Assembly (NCBI RefSeq): GCF_039831995.1
Contig: NZ_JBDOIO010000003.1
Coordinates: 372,001 to 436,000, forward strand
Origin: Paenibacillus pabuli
GTDB lineage: Bacteria; Bacillota; Bacilli; Paenibacillales; Paenibacillaceae
Length of the DNA stretch: 64,000 nucleotides
Direction of reading: 5' to 3'
Positions 56,238 to 64,000 of this stretch are shown in pieces. How positions within the stretch are numbered: the stretch's first letter is position 1; every line of letters begins with the position of its first letter. The translations under genes were made by a program, and so were the position numbers. Under the pieces are notes generated by a model that did not search any database, had not been told where the DNA came from, and saw nothing but the letters and a program-made list of their open reading frames with translations.

Positions 56238-56573
56238 GCGTATGTTCCTCCAAAGAAGTCTGAAATTTTGTGCATCAACCATTATAGTTCACATCATATG
56301 TAAAAACAAATGTATGTAAGTTTGGTAGGGGAGATAAGAAACTGAATTTTTGGGCTCTATCTGCTGGCGTTGTTTTAAGGAACTAAGTATTTGCCCTAGG
56401 CAGAGAACAATTTGGATTCAAAATTTGGAGATTTTATGGAAACTTCCACCAAGTAAATGCGTATGTAAAGCCATATCTAAAAAACTGAATTTCGATGGAA
56501 TGAATTTGAACTGCTCAGCTTGGAAGCAGCCATGGATGACGATCAATGGAAATCAGAAATAACGACATGATGA

Positions 56574-56738
56574 AATCATTACCTGCCAATCATGATATCC
56601 GTTAATGGTGGTTATTCCTTTTATGCGATTGATTTATCCAATGAAACAGGTGCGATCGTACGTGGAGACGAACCTGAATTCGAAGAAGTCAAAATAGCGG
56701 CAAATCATCTGGATGAGTTTTTGGAACTCATTATGTAG
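56574..56738 (+). pseudogene. SMI1/KNR4-type C-terminal remnant
   Basis: A short frame reads LPIMISVNGGYSFYAIDLS, then TGAIVRGDEPEFEEVKIAANHLDEFLELIM, closely resembling the last third of SMI1/KNR4 (SUKH) proteins. It has no start and in-frame stops precede it. The 56283-56573 stretch may hold further out-of-frame pieces but nothing clear. SUKH proteins often serve as immunity proteins to polymorphic toxins; no toxin gene is nearby. Confidence 0.5.
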
Positions 56739-56862
56739 AATTCAATCGTACTTCAGTGAGCGAGAGGGCTTGGATTCAGGTATCCTCTACGCCTATGTGA
56801 CTGTTTAGAGAGGTTGCTATCATTATAGATTTGTGCACTTCGACGGAGGAGGAATCACACGA

Positions 56863-59148
56863 ATGAATTTGGTCGTCAAGTTTATGAAGGAATTCAAAGA
56901 TCGCGATAACCGGCAGCAGTTAAAAGGCTATCGAAACAAAGTGGAACTCATCAGGAAACGGAATTTGGAGGCATGGGACGATGAGCGGCTTCAAGGGGAA
57001 TCACTTCGCCTGAAAAAGGAAGCAATAAAGGGCAGACCTTTGGATGAGCTGCTTGTCGATGCCTATGCGTTAGTCTGCGAGGTAGCGAAGAGAAAGCTTG
57101 GATTACAACCTTACGATGTACAGATCATGGCAGCCATCGCTCTACATGAAAGATTTTTGATTGAGCAGCATACGGGTGAAGGAAAAACACTCTCTGCTGT
57201 TATGCCTGCTTATCTAAATGCGCTGACTGGACAAGGTGTGCATGTGCTGACGTTTAATGATTATTTGGCCAATCGAGATGCCGAGTGGATGGGTCCAATT
57301 TATCGTTTTCTCGGATTAAACGTAAACTCGGTTCAAGCGGGAATGAGCCTGGACGCGAAAAAGGAAGCCTACGGGAATGATATTACCTATGTGACGGCTA
57401 AAGAAGCGGGGTTTGATTACTTACGCGACACGATTGCACTAAATGAAGCTGATATGGTTCATCGTCCGTTCCACTACGTCATTGTCGACGAGGCGGATTC
57501 ACTCCTTCTTGACGAAGCGCGGGTGCCGCTAGTCATTAGCGGAGAGTCGGGCTCTTTCAAGAATGACGACATTCGTTTTGCAGAAGTGGCTCGGCAGCTC
57601 GAACAGGTAGAGCATTATGAATTCGATGAGTTCCAGCGGAACGTTTACTTGAATGAAGCTGGTTCTGCGAAGGCGGAGTCACTGCTCGGCTGCGGCAATT
57701 TGTACGATCGTCATAATGGTCATTTGTTAACGTCATTAAATTGTGCGCTGCATGTGGAAACGTTACTAAAAAGAGACGTCGATTACATCGTCCGAGACGG
57801 TGAAATCGAGTTGATTGACGAATATACAGGCCGCGTGGCAGAAAACAGGTATTTACCCGACGGGCTGCAAGCCGCGCTTGTAGCCAAAGAAGGGCTACAG
57901 TGGACAGAAGGCGGGAAAATTCTTGGCACAATAACCATCCAACATTTCATTAGCCTGTATCCGGGAATTTGCGGAATGACGGCTACAGCGCAAGCTTCAG
58001 CAATGGAGTTTGAACATATCTATGCGCTGCAGGTCGTGCAAATTCCGCCAAATCAACCAAACATACGGATCGACTACCCGCACCGAATTTATACTCACAA
58101 AGAAGCCAAACTACAGGCGCTTATACAAGAAATCTTGTCCGTCCATGCGACGGGACGTCCGATTCTCATTGGTACATCTAGCGTCGAGGAGTCCGATAAG
58201 CTAGCGGAAGCGCTGGCGAACGTCAACGTACATTGCCATGTTTTGAATGCGAAAAACGACGCAAAAGAAGCCGAAATCATCGCTAAAGCAGGAGAGATTG
58301 GTGCCGTAACGGTTTCTACGAATATGGCAGGACGCGGAGTAGACATTCGGCTCGGCGGCGGCAATCGTGAGCAGGCAGAAGTTGTCGCCAAGCTGGGGGG
58401 ATTATACGTGATGGGTACATATGTGAATGAAAGCGTGCGGATTGACGACCAACTGCGCGGGCGTGCCGGCCGCCAGGGCGACCCCGGAGCCTCCGTATTT
58501 TTCGTAAGCCTGGAAGACGAGCTAATGGTTCAGTTCGGCATCCATAAGATGGTTCGAGTTACGAAGCAGGATGGGGCACTTGAGGGGGCGGTGCTTTTCA
58601 GTAAAATTGAGCATATTCAGCATGTTATTATGGGTCAGAACTTTGATATCCATCAGGAACTGAACAGTTATTCAGATATGGTCGAAGACCAGAGGCGAAT
58701 TCTGTACGCGGAGCGGCTTAAAATTTTAAAAGGCGATCTGCCAATGAGCCCTTCGGAACAGAGGGTGCGACTTTTTTATATTGACGAATCCTGGGCTGAA
58801 CATCTGACATACGTTTCTTACCTTCGCGAAAGCATCCACTTGGAGAGCATTGCTAGCCGCAATCCAATCGATGAATTTCATACGCAAATTACACAGGCAT
58901 ACGAGCAAATTCCGTCTAAAATCAATAAGGAAGCGAAGAAGATGCTTCTAAGACTCGGGGGTTCGAATGAACCAACGGAGTGGGAGAAACTTGGACTGAA
59001 AAGCCCGGCTTCCACAAGGACCTATATAATCAACGACCAGTACAGCGAGAATAGGCGCAGCTCATGGACTGGAACGACTGTCTTTGCTTTTTGGGGCCGT
59101 CAAATTTTGAGATTGGCACTATGGCCGGTATATAGAATGTCAAAATAA
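56863..59148 (+). CDS. SecA-family translocase ATPase, accessory (SecA2-like)
   Basis: A 761-residue SecA paralogue: Walker A HTGEGKT (about residues 104-110), DEAD as VIVDEADSLL (about 206-215), preprotein-crosslinking region, second helicase half with TNMAGRGVDIRLGG and QLRGRAGRQGDPG. It is shorter than housekeeping SecA (about 835) and lacks the cysteine-rich SecB/lipid-binding tail, ending instead in a basic WGRQILRLALWPVYRMSK. ATG 56863 lies 11 bases after GGAGGAGG. No SecY2 or glycosyltransferase genes are adjacent, so it is an orphan of the SecA2 type. Function in export of a specific subset of proteins is inferred. Confidence 0.85.
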   Translation: MNLVVKFMKEFKDRDNRQQLKGYRNKVELIRKRNLEAWDDERLQGESLRLKKEAIKGRPLDELLVDAYALVCEVAKRKLGLQPYDVQIMAAIALHERFLIEQHTGEGKTLSAVMPAYLNALTGQGVHVLTFNDYLANRDAEWMGPIYRFLGLNVNSVQAGMSLDAKKEAYGNDITYVTAKEAGFDYLRDTIALNEADMVHRPFHYVIVDEADSLLLDEARVPLVISGESGSFKNDDIRFAEVARQLEQVEHYEFDEFQRNVYLNEAGSAKAESLLGCGNLYDRHNGHLLTSLNCALHVETLLKRDVDYIVRDGEIELIDEYTGRVAENRYLPDGLQAALVAKEGLQWTEGGKILGTITIQHFISLYPGICGMTATAQASAMEFEHIYALQVVQIPPNQPNIRIDYPHRIYTHKEAKLQALIQEILSVHATGRPILIGTSSVEESDKLAEALANVNVHCHVLNAKNDAKEAEIIAKAGEIGAVTVSTNMAGRGVDIRLGGGNREQAEVVAKLGGLYVMGTYVNESVRIDDQLRGRAGRQGDPGASVFFVSLEDELMVQFGIHKMVRVTKQDGALEGAVLFSKIEHIQHVIMGQNFDIHQELNSYSDMVEDQRRILYAERLKILKGDLPMSPSEQRVRLFYIDESWAEHLTYVSYLRESIHLESIASRNPIDEFHTQITQAYEQIPSKINKEAKKMLLRLGGSNEPTEWEKLGLKSPASTRTYIINDQYSENRRSSWTGTTVFAFWGRQILRLALWPVYRMSK

Positions 59149-59196
59149 TGATGAAGAGTAGTATTCCATATCATCGAATCGATTGGTACTACAAAA

Positions 59197-59245
59197 GAAA
59201 CTCCGAAAACCCACTACATTCAAGGGTTTCGGAGTTTCTCTTTTT
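59197..59245. terminator. Bidirectional terminator between secA2-like and APH-like genes
   Basis: GAAACTCCGAAAACCC and GGGTTTCGGAGTTTC (59224-59238) form a long stem with one bulged A and an 11-base loop; T-runs exist on both strands. Confidence 0.85.
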
Positions 59246-59254
59246 AGAGCAAAT

Positions 59255-60265
59255 TTAAACAGTGATGTTCTTCATTTCATGAATTTTTTGGAGCATTTGG
59301 ACAAGTTTCGTCTTCTCGCCATTATCCTCTGTGTGGAGATAACTCTCCACAAACCTGTAGCCAAATACAAGAAGGATCATTTCATAGACGCAATGGTCCG
59401 CAACAGGGGGTGCATCGGCATATTCAGAAAATCCTTGGTAATACGCGGGAACACACCGCTCGTAGTAATCGACCATGTAATTAACATCCGCTTCATCCGC
59501 AATCAGGCTTGCAAGATCCTCACCCAAATAGCCCCATCCGGTTGTATCCCAGTCGATCAGCGCGATTTTCCCATCGGCATAGATCAGGTTGGTCACCCAG
59601 AAGTCCCTGTGGCATAGCACGAGGGGGAGTTTTTCAATGCGTGTAAGTATTTTGTCTGAATGTTCATCGATGTCGATGAGCATTTGCTGTATGTGCTGCG
59701 GAAATTCGCAGTCCTCCGAACGGATATAATCGTAGACGACGGGCCATGACCGGTAGTGCAGATACGTATTCTTCATGAGATCCGCATGGCTCAGGTTTGT
59801 CAGGCTCTGCAGTACAGTGGGCTGTTTCGCATACAGCTTGCCCTGAAAGCGTCCTAACTCCAACGCAGCCTGTTCATACATGTCACCGGTTAAGTCTAAT
59901 CCTGTTACACCATCGATATATTCCAGCCATAACTGGAACTCCTCTTCTTCGGTATTCATCTCGGCGTAATAACATGTTGGCCAGCGCAAGGTATCAGAGA
60001 ACGATTCCCCCAAGTCAGACGCATAAAGATCATATTCCCGGCGCCATGAATCCGGATCATTGTAACGATTCCATTGCTTCTGAATTTTCAGCACGATACG
60101 GTAAGATAATTTTTCGCCTACCGCAGTTTCGGCAATCCCCGTAACCAAGTGTACATTTCCCACAGTACCGCCCTGTAACGGCATGGTTTTGTAATCCGCC
60201 GAGATGATCTCTTTCTCAAACCGCCTGCTTAAGACATCGTTCAGTGTTTCGGATTTAATATTCAT
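59255..60265 (-). CDS. APH/choline-kinase-fold phosphotransferase
   Basis: A 336-residue protein of the aminoglycoside phosphotransferase superfamily. ATP Lys is about residue 60 (RIVLKIQ), the catalytic loop is H219-x-D221-x4-N226 in LCHRDFWVTNL, and the magnesium Asp238 is in ALIDWDTTGWG. Such enzymes phosphorylate antibiotics, sugars or other small hydroxyl compounds; the substrate here is not evident. ATG 60265 overlaps the RsgA stop as ATGA, so the two are translationally coupled. This coupling to a ribosome-assembly GTPase behind an attenuator-like leader favours a role in coping with translation inhibitors, but that is inference. Confidence 0.85.
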   Translation of the reverse strand: MNIKSETLNDVLSRRFEKEIISADYKTMPLQGGTVGNVHLVTGIAETAVGEKLSYRIVLKIQKQWNRYNDPDSWRREYDLYASDLGESFSDTLRWPTCYYAEMNTEEEEFQLWLEYIDGVTGLDLTGDMYEQAALELGRFQGKLYAKQPTVLQSLTNLSHADLMKNTYLHYRSWPVVYDYIRSEDCEFPQHIQQMLIDIDEHSDKILTRIEKLPLVLCHRDFWVTNLIYADGKIALIDWDTTGWGYLGEDLASLIADEADVNYMVDYYERCVPAYYQGFSEYADAPPVADHCVYEMILLVFGYRFVESYLHTEDNGEKTKLVQMLQKIHEMKNITV

Positions 60266-61335
60266 ATCTTCCAACCCCCGTTTTTCTTCGTGTTCTTGCT
60301 CTGCATGGCGAGCGTTTTGTCCCTTGCCCTTTTGTCGATAAGGTAACTCGTTTTATCCTGGACATACTTGTTCTCATGCTGTTGGGTGAGATAATGCTCC
60401 CACCGCTCACGAGAAAACGAACCGTCGGCAATCGCGGAGAGAACGGCACAGCCTGGTTCGGTCTGATGGCGGCAATCCGTAAATCGGCATTGAGGGAACC
60501 ATTCCTCCACATCGGCAAAGCTTGCGCGTATGCCTTCATTGGCATCAAAAAGCCCAAGCTCACGCATACCCGGCGTGTCGATGACCATCGTACCGGAGGG
60601 AAGCATGAACAGCTGACGATGGGTTGTCGTATGCCGCCCCCGGCTGTCGCCCTCCCGAATCGCCTGAACCTGCATGACGTTTTGTTCCATCAACGCATTG
60701 AGCAGAGAAGATTTACCGACGCCGGACATGCCGAGAAAGACGACTGTTTTTCCAGGCATGAAATAGGAATCGAGTTCGCTCAGCCCCAGGGCTGTATGAC
60801 TGCTGATCGCGTGAACCGGCACATCTGGGATACTTTGTGTGACTTCTGAGAGTGGGAGCGTATAATCTTCGACGAGATCAGCCTTGGTCAGAATGACGAC
60901 CGGCTGGCCGCCGCTCTGCCTGGCTTGTGTCAGGTACCGCATGATGCGGGTAACGTTAAAATCCCTATTTAGAGAAGAAAGGATAAACACATAGTCAAAG
61001 TTGGTTGCGACGAGCTGTTCCAGCACGGTTTTGGTATAGCCTGTGGCATGACCGGAGTAATCCGCCCGCGAAAATTTGGAATGGCGGGGCAGTACCGTAA
61101 CGATGAGAGAGTTTCCGCTCTCGTTGTATTTCAGCAAAACAAAATCTCCGACACACGGAAAGTCCACGCGGGTTTCCGCGCCGTGATAGAACGTTCCTTT
61201 GAGAACCGCTGTTACTTCACCACGCTCGGTCATGACCGAGAAGCGCTCGCGCCGAAGCTCTGTCACCCTGCCGGGTAATAATCCGCCTTGAATTGCATCT
61301 ATTTCTGTATAGCCATAGGTTTTTAAATCAATCAT
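60262..61335 (-). CDS. rsgA: RsgA-family ribosome small-subunit biogenesis GTPase (paralogue type)
   Basis: A 357-residue circularly permuted GTPase: OB fold about 15-90, G4 TKAD (150-153), G1 GMSGVGKSS (202-210), G3 DTPG (253-256), and a zinc site Cys283, Cys288, His290, Cys296. RsgA checks late 30S assembly and is released by 30S-dependent GTP hydrolysis. The N terminus (about 20 residues longer than B. subtilis RsgA) and the divorced context (not in a prkC-rsgA-rpe cluster) suggest a second, specialised copy. ATG 61335 has AAAGGAG 13 bases upstream, a long spacing. It is followed by the overlapping phosphotransferase gene and preceded by a structured leader. Confidence 0.88.
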   Translation of the reverse strand: MIDLKTYGYTEIDAIQGGLLPGRVTELRRERFSVMTERGEVTAVLKGTFYHGAETRVDFPCVGDFVLLKYNESGNSLIVTVLPRHSKFSRADYSGHATGYTKTVLEQLVATNFDYVFILSSLNRDFNVTRIMRYLTQARQSGGQPVVILTKADLVEDYTLPLSEVTQSIPDVPVHAISSHTALGLSELDSYFMPGKTVVFLGMSGVGKSSLLNALMEQNVMQVQAIREGDSRGRHTTTHRQLFMLPSGTMVIDTPGMRELGLFDANEGIRASFADVEEWFPQCRFTDCRHQTEPGCAVLSAIADGSFSRERWEHYLTQQHENKYVQDKTSYLIDKRARDKTLAMQSKNTKKNGGWKI

Positions 61336-61374
61336 GTTTGTTTGTTAGCTCCTTTAATGTTGTTTTTTGGACGC

Positions 61375-61602
61375 AAAAATGCCACGGACAAGCAGCCTCT
61401 AAAAAAGCTGCTGTCGCGCGGCATCAGGACGCAAAAAAGATACGACCTTCATCGTATCTGCAAACAGCAATATTCACGAAAGGTTACTTTGGATGGCATA
61501 GCAAATAATACGGGAGTTTTCCCACCTTTTTTACGTATGCCTACTATTCAGTTTTAAGACAAAACCACCATATAAGTATTTGCCATTAAAAACATCTCCC
61601 TT
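61375..61602 (-). promoter_or_regulatory. Attenuator-like leader of the rsgA-APH operon
   Basis: Read on the minus strand: AAGGGAG (61602-61596), leader peptide (61586-61554), then four segments with alternating complementarity: ATACG (61538-61534), CGTAT (61512-61508), AGATACGA (61459-61452), TCGTATCT (61445-61438), the last followed by TTTTTT. A second bulged hairpin (61424-61379, ATGCCGCG...GTGGCAT) is followed by TTTTT; GGACGCAAAAA-type repeats (plus strand) mark both T-runs. GGCATA/TATGCC (61541-61536 with 61500-61495) adds another competing stem. No gene on this strand lies upstream, so the terminators must sit in the operon's own 5' leader. Ribosome-mediated attenuation is inferred. 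Confidence 0.68.
61554..61586 (-). CDS. Ten-residue leader peptide MANTYMVVLS
   Basis: ATG 61586 lies nine bases after AAGGGAG and reads MANTYMVVLS before a TAA at 61556-61554, 15 bases upstream of the first attenuator segment. The hydrophobic short peptide, strong site and position before alternating hairpins fit leader peptides of antibiotic-inducible genes. A stalled ribosome near its end would mask segment 1. Confidence 0.55.
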   Translation of the reverse strand: MANTYMVVLS

Positions 61603-61876
61603 CGTGTAAGGAACTTGCTTATCGCTAAGCTGTTTATAAAATAACCTTTTTTTTCAAAAAAATCAATGATGAAAAGAAGCAGGAAGAACGTATGATGCAT
61701 GACCTGGCTAGCATTGAATAAGGCCAAAAATCTTAAGTTCAACGATTCGGGACAGTAAGCCGCATTGGGAGATCGAGTTCAGAATGTAAATTTGAGACGT
61801 TGCGGTTTACAATAAGATAAAAATTAATTATAGTTATCAAAGAGTTGTTTTATCTACAATCAAAGGAGAGATCAAC

Positions 61877-62425
61877 ATGAATCCAAAATTACAAAAGAAA
61901 ATTAGCAATTTAGAAAATATCGAGAGATTTCCAGCAGAGGAATTATTGGAGCTTTTACCTGTCAAAAAAACCGACAATGTATTGGACCTTGGAGCAGGCA
62001 CTGGTTACATTTCACTTTCTATTGCTGAACGAGTGAACACTGTATATGCGCTGGATAATGATAAGGATGTCCTTGAATATTTGGAAACCCAAGCGAAGGA
62101 GAGAGGCATCGCGAACATTCAATCTGTTGTAGGTGACTTTAAAAAAATTCCGTTAGATAACCTTGATATAGCTATTGCTTCAATTTCTTTACACGAGGTT
62201 CAACCACTTGCAACAGCTCTGAAAGAAATCAACAGAAGTTTGAAAGACAGAGGCTTGCTCTTATGTATCGAATTAGAGAAGACAGAAACTTCAACGGGTC
62301 CAAGGGTTTCTTCGAAAGACATGGAAATTGCAATCCTAGATGCTGGCTTCTCGATCGTTAACAAAATCTACCCGTCCACCAAAATTGCCAACCAGTCTAT
62401 CTACATTATTCTGGCTCAAAAGTAA
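61877..62425 (+). CDS. Class I SAM-dependent methyltransferase
   Basis: A 182-residue Rossmann methyltransferase with motif I VLDLGAGTGYISL (about residues 35-47), motif II acidic YALDNDKD (about 57-64) and a QSVVGDFKKIP stretch. This UbiE/Methyltransf_11-type scaffold gives no substrate. AAAGGAGAG lies eight bases before ATG 61877. It is divergent from the rsgA-like operon, about 270 bases from its leader peptide. Confidence 0.85.
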   Translation: MNPKLQKKISNLENIERFPAEELLELLPVKKTDNVLDLGAGTGYISLSIAERVNTVYALDNDKDVLEYLETQAKERGIANIQSVVGDFKKIPLDNLDIAIASISLHEVQPLATALKEINRSLKDRGLLLCIELEKTETSTGPRVSSKDMEIAILDAGFSIVNKIYPSTKIANQSIYIILAQK

Positions 62426-62518
62426 ATGACAAGAGCAACAATTGCAACAATGATGATTTATGAATAAAAGAGTATTTAATATTAAGCAACGAGAGACAAA
62501 GGTTTAATATAAATGAAA

Positions 62519-62553
62519 GCGAGGCTGCCGGTATTATCGGCGGCCTCGTTTAT
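62519..62553 (+). terminator. Terminator after the methyltransferase gene
   Basis: GCGAGGCTGCCG and CGGCGGCCTCGT form a GC-rich stem with a seven-base loop; the T-run is short. Confidence 0.7.
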
Positions 62554-62626
62554 CTATGGAACAGACGTATTACGAGTATTTGAACGGTTAGCAGGCTTAC
62601 CCGGATGTTCTGAAGCATGAAAGCGT

Positions 62627-62654
62627 TTGACTTATTTGAATATCGATCTATAAT
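62627..62654 (+). promoter_or_regulatory. Sigma-A-type promoter for the YesM-type kinase
   Basis: TTGACT (62627-62632) and TATAAT (62649-62654) separated by 16 bases. Transcription should start near 62661, giving a leader of about 195 bases. Confidence 0.65.
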
Positions 62655-62794
62655 TATGAAGGAAATTGGACTTGGACGAGAGTAGTCGGAGTGGCCTGAT
62701 TTTGTCCGCCTGAATGGATTGAAATGCCGACGAGCTTCAAAGTAGGCCGGGGCCTATGGGGAAAACGAAAATCGGTATAGCTGTATGTATACTC

Positions 62795-62831
62795 ACAGCA
62801 AGCTTCCATAACCAGGAGGCTTGCTGTTTTA
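62795..62831 (+). terminator. Terminator-like hairpin in the leader of the YesM-type kinase
   Basis: ACAGCAAGC...TTCC pairs with GGAGGCTTGCTGT, followed by TTTATTTT. It lies downstream of the 62627 promoter and ends about ten bases before the AAGGAG site (62839-62844) of the kinase, so it is inside that gene's leader. The preceding leader also contains TAGGCC/GGCCTA and GTATA/TATAC pairs. Confidence 0.6.
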
Positions 62832-62855
62832 TTTTCAGAAGGAGACTAGGTCAGA

Positions 62856-64000
62856 ATGACACTTAAAAAAAGGATTTTTTTATTGTTCTTTCTCAGTGCG
62901 TTTATCCCCTTTATCAGCATATTTGCGATCTCTTACTATACGATTGACTCCATTTTCGCAAATAAAATCGATGATGGTATCCGCAGCAATTTACAGCAGG
63001 TGACATCCTCACTGGAGAATTCGATCACCAATCTGAATCACGTTACACAGCAATTGTCTTACCGAGGAACCATTGGCAAAAAGCTGGATGAATTCCTGAA
63101 ACCTTCCTCGGATATCCTCAAATTGATGGAGGCCCGGGATGAATTAAAGAGCGAGTTAAGCGTGGTTACCTTTACCAATCCGAATATCGGTTTGACCTTA
63201 TACTACTTCCAGAAAGATGGCACTACACAGTTCGGCAACTTTCCCATTAAGGATCGATTTTCTCCTGAGACTCTGCCTGTACTCTTCCAAACCTATGGCA
63301 TTAAGTACTATGGTCCGCATATCAGCATGAACCGGTTCGATGACCAACTCGTTCTGTCTGCCATGCGAAGAGTACAGCAGCCCGAAAGGAACGACGTGTA
63401 CATTTACGTAGAGTCCGGCTTCCGCCTTACACAGGATACCTTGAGATACAATCAGTACAACGGCACTTTATCTCATCTGATCCTGGATGGTGAAGGCAAC
63501 ATTGTGTACAGTGAGATACCGGAAGCCATGAAGGTCGGAGAGAATTTCTCCAGCTTGACGGCCGATCCTGCCAAGGACGGAATATCCCGGGGGTATCACT
63601 GGTTCAAGGAGGAATCGTCACAGAAATGGAGTGTCGTATCGGTTATTTCGCAGGCTCAATATCAACAGGAGAAAAACCAGTGGTTACTTCAAATATTGCT
63701 GGTCGCTTTATTTTTCCTCGGCTTTACCGTATTTCTGGCGTGGCTCCTGTGGAAGATGGTCTACAAACCACTCGGCTTGTTCCATTCGGAAATCAATGGG
63801 ATGTCCCAAAATCCACAAACGACAGGAAGCCGAGCTCGCACCCAGATTCCCGAATTCGATTTTCTGCTCGGTGAATTTTCAAATATGCAGCATCAAATTG
63901 GCGACCTCTTCAAGGAAGTACAGCAGAAAGAGAAGATTCGTGCAGACCTGGAAGTGGAAAAACTGCTCTATCAGATCAACCCGCATTTTCTGATGAATAC
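62856..64000 (+). CDS. YesM-type sensor histidine kinase, partial (cut by window end)
   Basis: The frame is open from ATG 62856 (AAGGAG 11 bases upstream) to the last base, 381 codons. It shows TM1 about 7-29, a large extracellular dCache-like domain (about 30-283), TM2 about 284-306, a HAMP-like linker and the start of the His_kinase domain: QQKEKIRADLEVEKLLYQ then INPHFLMNT, the phospho-acceptor region of the LytS/YesM group. A cognate AraC-type response regulator (YesN-like) is expected beyond the window. Such systems regulate sugar uptake and glycan use. Confidence 0.88.
   Translation, partial: MTLKKRIFLLFFLSAFIPFISIFAISYYTIDSIFANKIDDGIRSNLQQVTSSLENSITNLNHVTQQLSYRGTIGKKLDEFLKPSSDILKLMEARDELKSELSVVTFTNPNIGLTLYYFQKDGTTQFGNFPIKDRFSPETLPVLFQTYGIKYYGPHISMNRFDDQLVLSAMRRVQQPERNDVYIYVESGFRLTQDTLRYNQYNGTLSHLILDGEGNIVYSEIPEAMKVGENFSSLTADPAKDGISRGYHWFKEESSQKWSVVSVISQAQYQQEKNQWLLQILLVALFFLGFTVFLAWLLWKMVYKPLGLFHSEINGMSQNPQTTGSRARTQIPEFDFLLGEFSNMQHQIGDLFKEVQQKEKIRADLEVEKLLYQINPHFLMN

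Noticed and set aside
56350..56562. 70-residue open frame upstream of the SMI1-like remnant
   Set aside because: No ribosome binding site; Trp/Cys/Lys-rich random composition. It may contain fragments of the decayed gene in another frame.
61449..61499. Second possible leader peptide (MPSKVTFREYCCLQIR) ending inside the first terminator hairpin
   Set aside because: Its geometry is attractive, but no ribosome binding site lies at a usable distance; MANTYMVVLS has a much better site.
1..64000. CRISPR arrays, rRNA or tRNA genes, prophage
   Set aside because: No regularly spaced direct repeats, no cloverleaf or rRNA-like sequence and no phage structural genes were seen on reading both strands; a tRNAscan or CRISPR finder run would settle it.

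Overview
The window looks like chromosomal DNA of a Gram-positive, spore-former-type Firmicute, most likely a Paenibacillus. This rests on the content: S-layer (SLH) proteins, large membrane-bound AraC-type regulators, LplB/YtcP-type sugar ABC transporters, a YesM-type sensor kinase, many GH/PL/CE enzymes, purine-rich ribosome binding sites with frequent TTG/GTG starts, and perfect or near-perfect CcpA (cre) boxes. No rRNA, tRNA or CRISPR array was seen. The gene at the right edge is cut by the window, and the leftmost gene ends one base inside it.

Layout. 1-4.8 kb: four-carbon acid-sugar catabolism (GntP permease, DUF1537 kinase, LtnD/GarR-like dehydrogenase) facing a divergent FCD-type GntR regulator, with four GTATAC boxes between them. 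4.8-8.5 kb: small housekeeping or accessory genes (VOC, two small envelope proteins, RarD, SDR). 8.6-13.1 kb: rhamnoside locus (AraC regulator, frameshifted GH78 rhamnosidase, MFS transporter). 13.3-19.6 kb: surface proteins (SLH protein, stalk-domain/PKD protein) with a GNAT and a VOC gene. 19.6-20.9 kb: an IS3-family element inserted in the loop of a repeated terminator-like hairpin. 21.2-23.5 kb: broken DinB gene, MarR plus nitroreductase, intact DinB. 23.8-33.1 kb: mannoside/mannan-oligosaccharide locus (GH125, GH130, ABC transporter, AraC-type membrane regulator) in which two other glycosidase genes have eroded to stubs. 33.3-38.0 kb: amino-aldonate catabolic operon (deacetylase, DgaE-like lyase, DgaF-like aldolase, KdgK-like kinase, GntR). 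38.3-44.0 kb: PrsA-like foldase; response regulator, histidine kinase and penicillin-binding-protein-like serine hydrolase; a membrane protein. 44.3-54.9 kb: GH2 enzyme, small XRE protein, AraC regulator and a 2127-residue pectin enzyme (PL11 lyase plus two CE12 esterase domains). 55.0-64.0 kb: iron alcohol dehydrogenase, a SecA paralogue, an RsgA paralogue with an APH-like phosphotransferase behind a multi-hairpin leader, a methyltransferase, and a partial YesM-type kinase.

How the genes fit together. Most of the window is modular carbohydrate catabolism, each block with its own regulator. Three glycan loci (rhamnoside, mannoside, pectin) carry the same TTGTAAGCG-type cre box upstream, so carbon catabolite control probably overlays the local regulators. 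The most unusual piece is the leader of the rsgA-like operon (61.34-61.60 kb). It has a ten-residue leader peptide with a good ribosome binding site, then alternating complementary segments, then two terminator-like hairpins before a ribosome-assembly GTPase and an antibiotic-kinase-fold enzyme. This is the arrangement expected of ribosome-mediated attenuation that senses translation inhibition.
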